Assembly (NCBI GenBank): GCA_035390885.1
Contig: DAOOUW010000065.1
Span: forward strand, 1 to 6,929
Source of the DNA: JAOAFT01 sp035390885
GTDB taxonomy: Bacteria; Bacteroidota; Ignavibacteria; UBA10030
Direction of reading: 5' to 3'
Length of the DNA stretch: 6,929 nt
Part shown: one piece after another, positions 6,428 through 6,929 of the stretch
Layout: every line of letters starts with the position of its first letter
Numbering within the stretch: the stretch's first letter is position 1
Program-made: the position numbers and the translations under genes
The notes under the pieces: model-generated
Seen by the model: only the letters and a program-made list of their open reading frames with translations
Told to the model about the DNA's origin: nothing
Database searches by the model: none

Positions 6428-6559
6428 TTATAACGGTCAGGGCTATAAGCAGTTGGGGACTACGTGGACGCGAATCTATCACCCGTTACCGAGCTTGCAA
6501 GCGAGAGCGACGCACGCACTACCACTTAAACCCCAATTGCTTATGAGCCCTTGTTAGCG
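6428..6559 (-). other. attC-like recombination site 3 (best preserved)
   Basis: On the + strand TAAC (6431-6434) pairs with GTTA (6553-6556). After unpaired spacers GGTCA and TT, GGGCT (6440-6444) pairs with AGCCC (6546-6550). G6545 is extrahelical. Then ATAAGCAGTTGGGG (6445-6458) pairs with CCCCAATTGCTTAT (6531-6544), including one G-T that would be A-C on the other strand. This reproduces the attC layout of R-box, unpaired central spacer, L-box and extrahelical base, with the 3' end TTGTTAG as in class 1 cassette sites. The terminal part holds a 10-bp palindrome, GCTTGCAAGC (6493-6502). Total length is 132 nt. The TAA stop of the gene at 6554 forms part of its CTAAC core. Confidence 0.75.
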
Positions 6560-6929
6560 GGCGTAATTTTTTATTGTTTTAATCATCGTAAATCTAGTCA
6601 ATAATACATTAATTGAAATCAATGTAAATCCACCTATCAATACAATTCCCCACAGCATTGGGCTTGTAACCTCAAAACTTAACCCCAATACATTTTGAAT
6701 CATTCCGGCTGCCCCGTTATCATATATTGCCAAAAATCCTGACGAGATACAAACTAAAGTCATTATCAGACCTGAAAATATTGACACTTGATTTATAAGT
6801 TTTGGCCGTTTTTCTAATCCTACTTTATTATAACAAATCCTATTTCCAAAATAGTATCCAGCTAACAATCCCAAGAAGACATTGAATACTGGAAATCCCA
6901 TAAAAAATCCATATACAAATACATTATAA
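6554..6929 (-). CDS. Multi-pass membrane protein, 5' end outside the window
   Basis: The frame stays open to the right edge, giving 124 visible residues (YNVFVYGFF before the first ATG at 6901). No ribosome site precedes 6901, so the gene probably starts beyond the window. Three hydrophobic segments are visible: the first runs through FMGFPVFNVFLGLLAGYYFG and ends at a basic turn, the second is VSIFSGLIMTLVCISSGFLA, and the third is MLWGIVLIGGFTLISINVLL. It ends with a basic tail (KTIKNYAR). The GFPVFN...GLLAGYYFG segment reminds me of small uncharacterised bacterial membrane proteins, but I cannot name a family. Its TAA stop is embedded in attC-like site 3, so it belongs to the next cassette of the array. 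Confidence 0.7.
   Translation of the reverse strand, partial: YNVFVYGFFMGFPVFNVFLGLLAGYYFGNRICYNKVGLEKRPKLINQVSIFSGLIMTLVCISSGFLAIYDNGAAGMIQNVLGLSFEVTSPMLWGIVLIGGFTLISINVLLTRFTMIKTIKNYAR

Larger units (their letters stand above)
4406..6929 (-). mobile_element. Distal part of an integron gene-cassette array (CALIN-like, no integrase seen)
   Basis: Three same-strand gene units are each followed at once by an attC-like site (6428-6559, 5121-5252, 4406-4562). Assuming the usual G/TT cut in the 3' core, the complete cassettes are about 6433-5127 (1.3 kb) and 5126-4412 (0.7 kb); the rightmost is cut by the window. Polarity, ORF-then-attC order, short leaders and unrelated cargo all fit an integron. 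The - strand reading direction puts any integrase and attI to the right of the window. The methyltransferase and its relic lie beyond the last recognisable site and may be the terminal cassette with a lost attC, or older inserted DNA. Confidence 0.65.

Noticed and set aside
6428..6559. Reading the inverted repeats as intrinsic terminators
   Set aside because: Arms are interrupted by asymmetric spacers, the loops are about 70 nt or more, no T-run follows, and the DNA strand opposite to the transcript folds better.

Overview
The window joins two unlike stretches of DNA. Bases 1-2685 (+ strand) hold a tightly packed housekeeping operon: the 3' part of a GWxTD-domain protein, pdxA (vitamin B6 synthesis) and ftsE (cell-division ATPase). 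Both junctions are 4-nt stop/start overlaps with good Shine-Dalgarno sequences. The GWxTD family, the AT-rich base composition and an ftsE with no ftsX after it suggest the Bacteroidota/Chlorobi/Ignavibacteria lineage. This placement is an inference from gene content, not a phylogenetic result.

Bases 2759-6929 are accessory DNA, and every gene there lies on the - strand, pointing towards ftsE. From right to left the order is: a membrane protein cut by the window edge (6554-6929); a cassette with a DUF5808-like micro-gene, a tiny hydrophobic ORF and a secreted alpha/beta hydrolase (5261-6409); a one-gene cassette for a small membrane-anchored protein (4585-5082); and a DNA amino-methyltransferase (2896-4218) followed after 1 nt by what looks like the collapsed relic of its restriction endonuclease (2759-2894).

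The main result is that each of the three non-methyltransferase units is followed by a 132-157 nt imperfect inverted repeat with the layout of an integron attC site: TAACG at one end and TGTTA at the other on the + strand. In the best case the arms, unequal spacers and an extrahelical G are all visible. The + strand, which is the cassette bottom strand, folds better because its mismatches become G-T pairs. The stop codon of the rightmost gene lies inside its attC core. I read this as the distal end of an integron cassette array (or an array without integrase, CALIN-like) abutting ftsE. No integrase is in the window; if one is linked, it should lie to the right.

Functionally, the left operon is core metabolism and division. 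The right side is a set of independent mobile cargo genes. The methyltransferase appears to be an orphan left after decay of a type II restriction-modification pair. No tRNA, rRNA, CRISPR array or transposase is visible.
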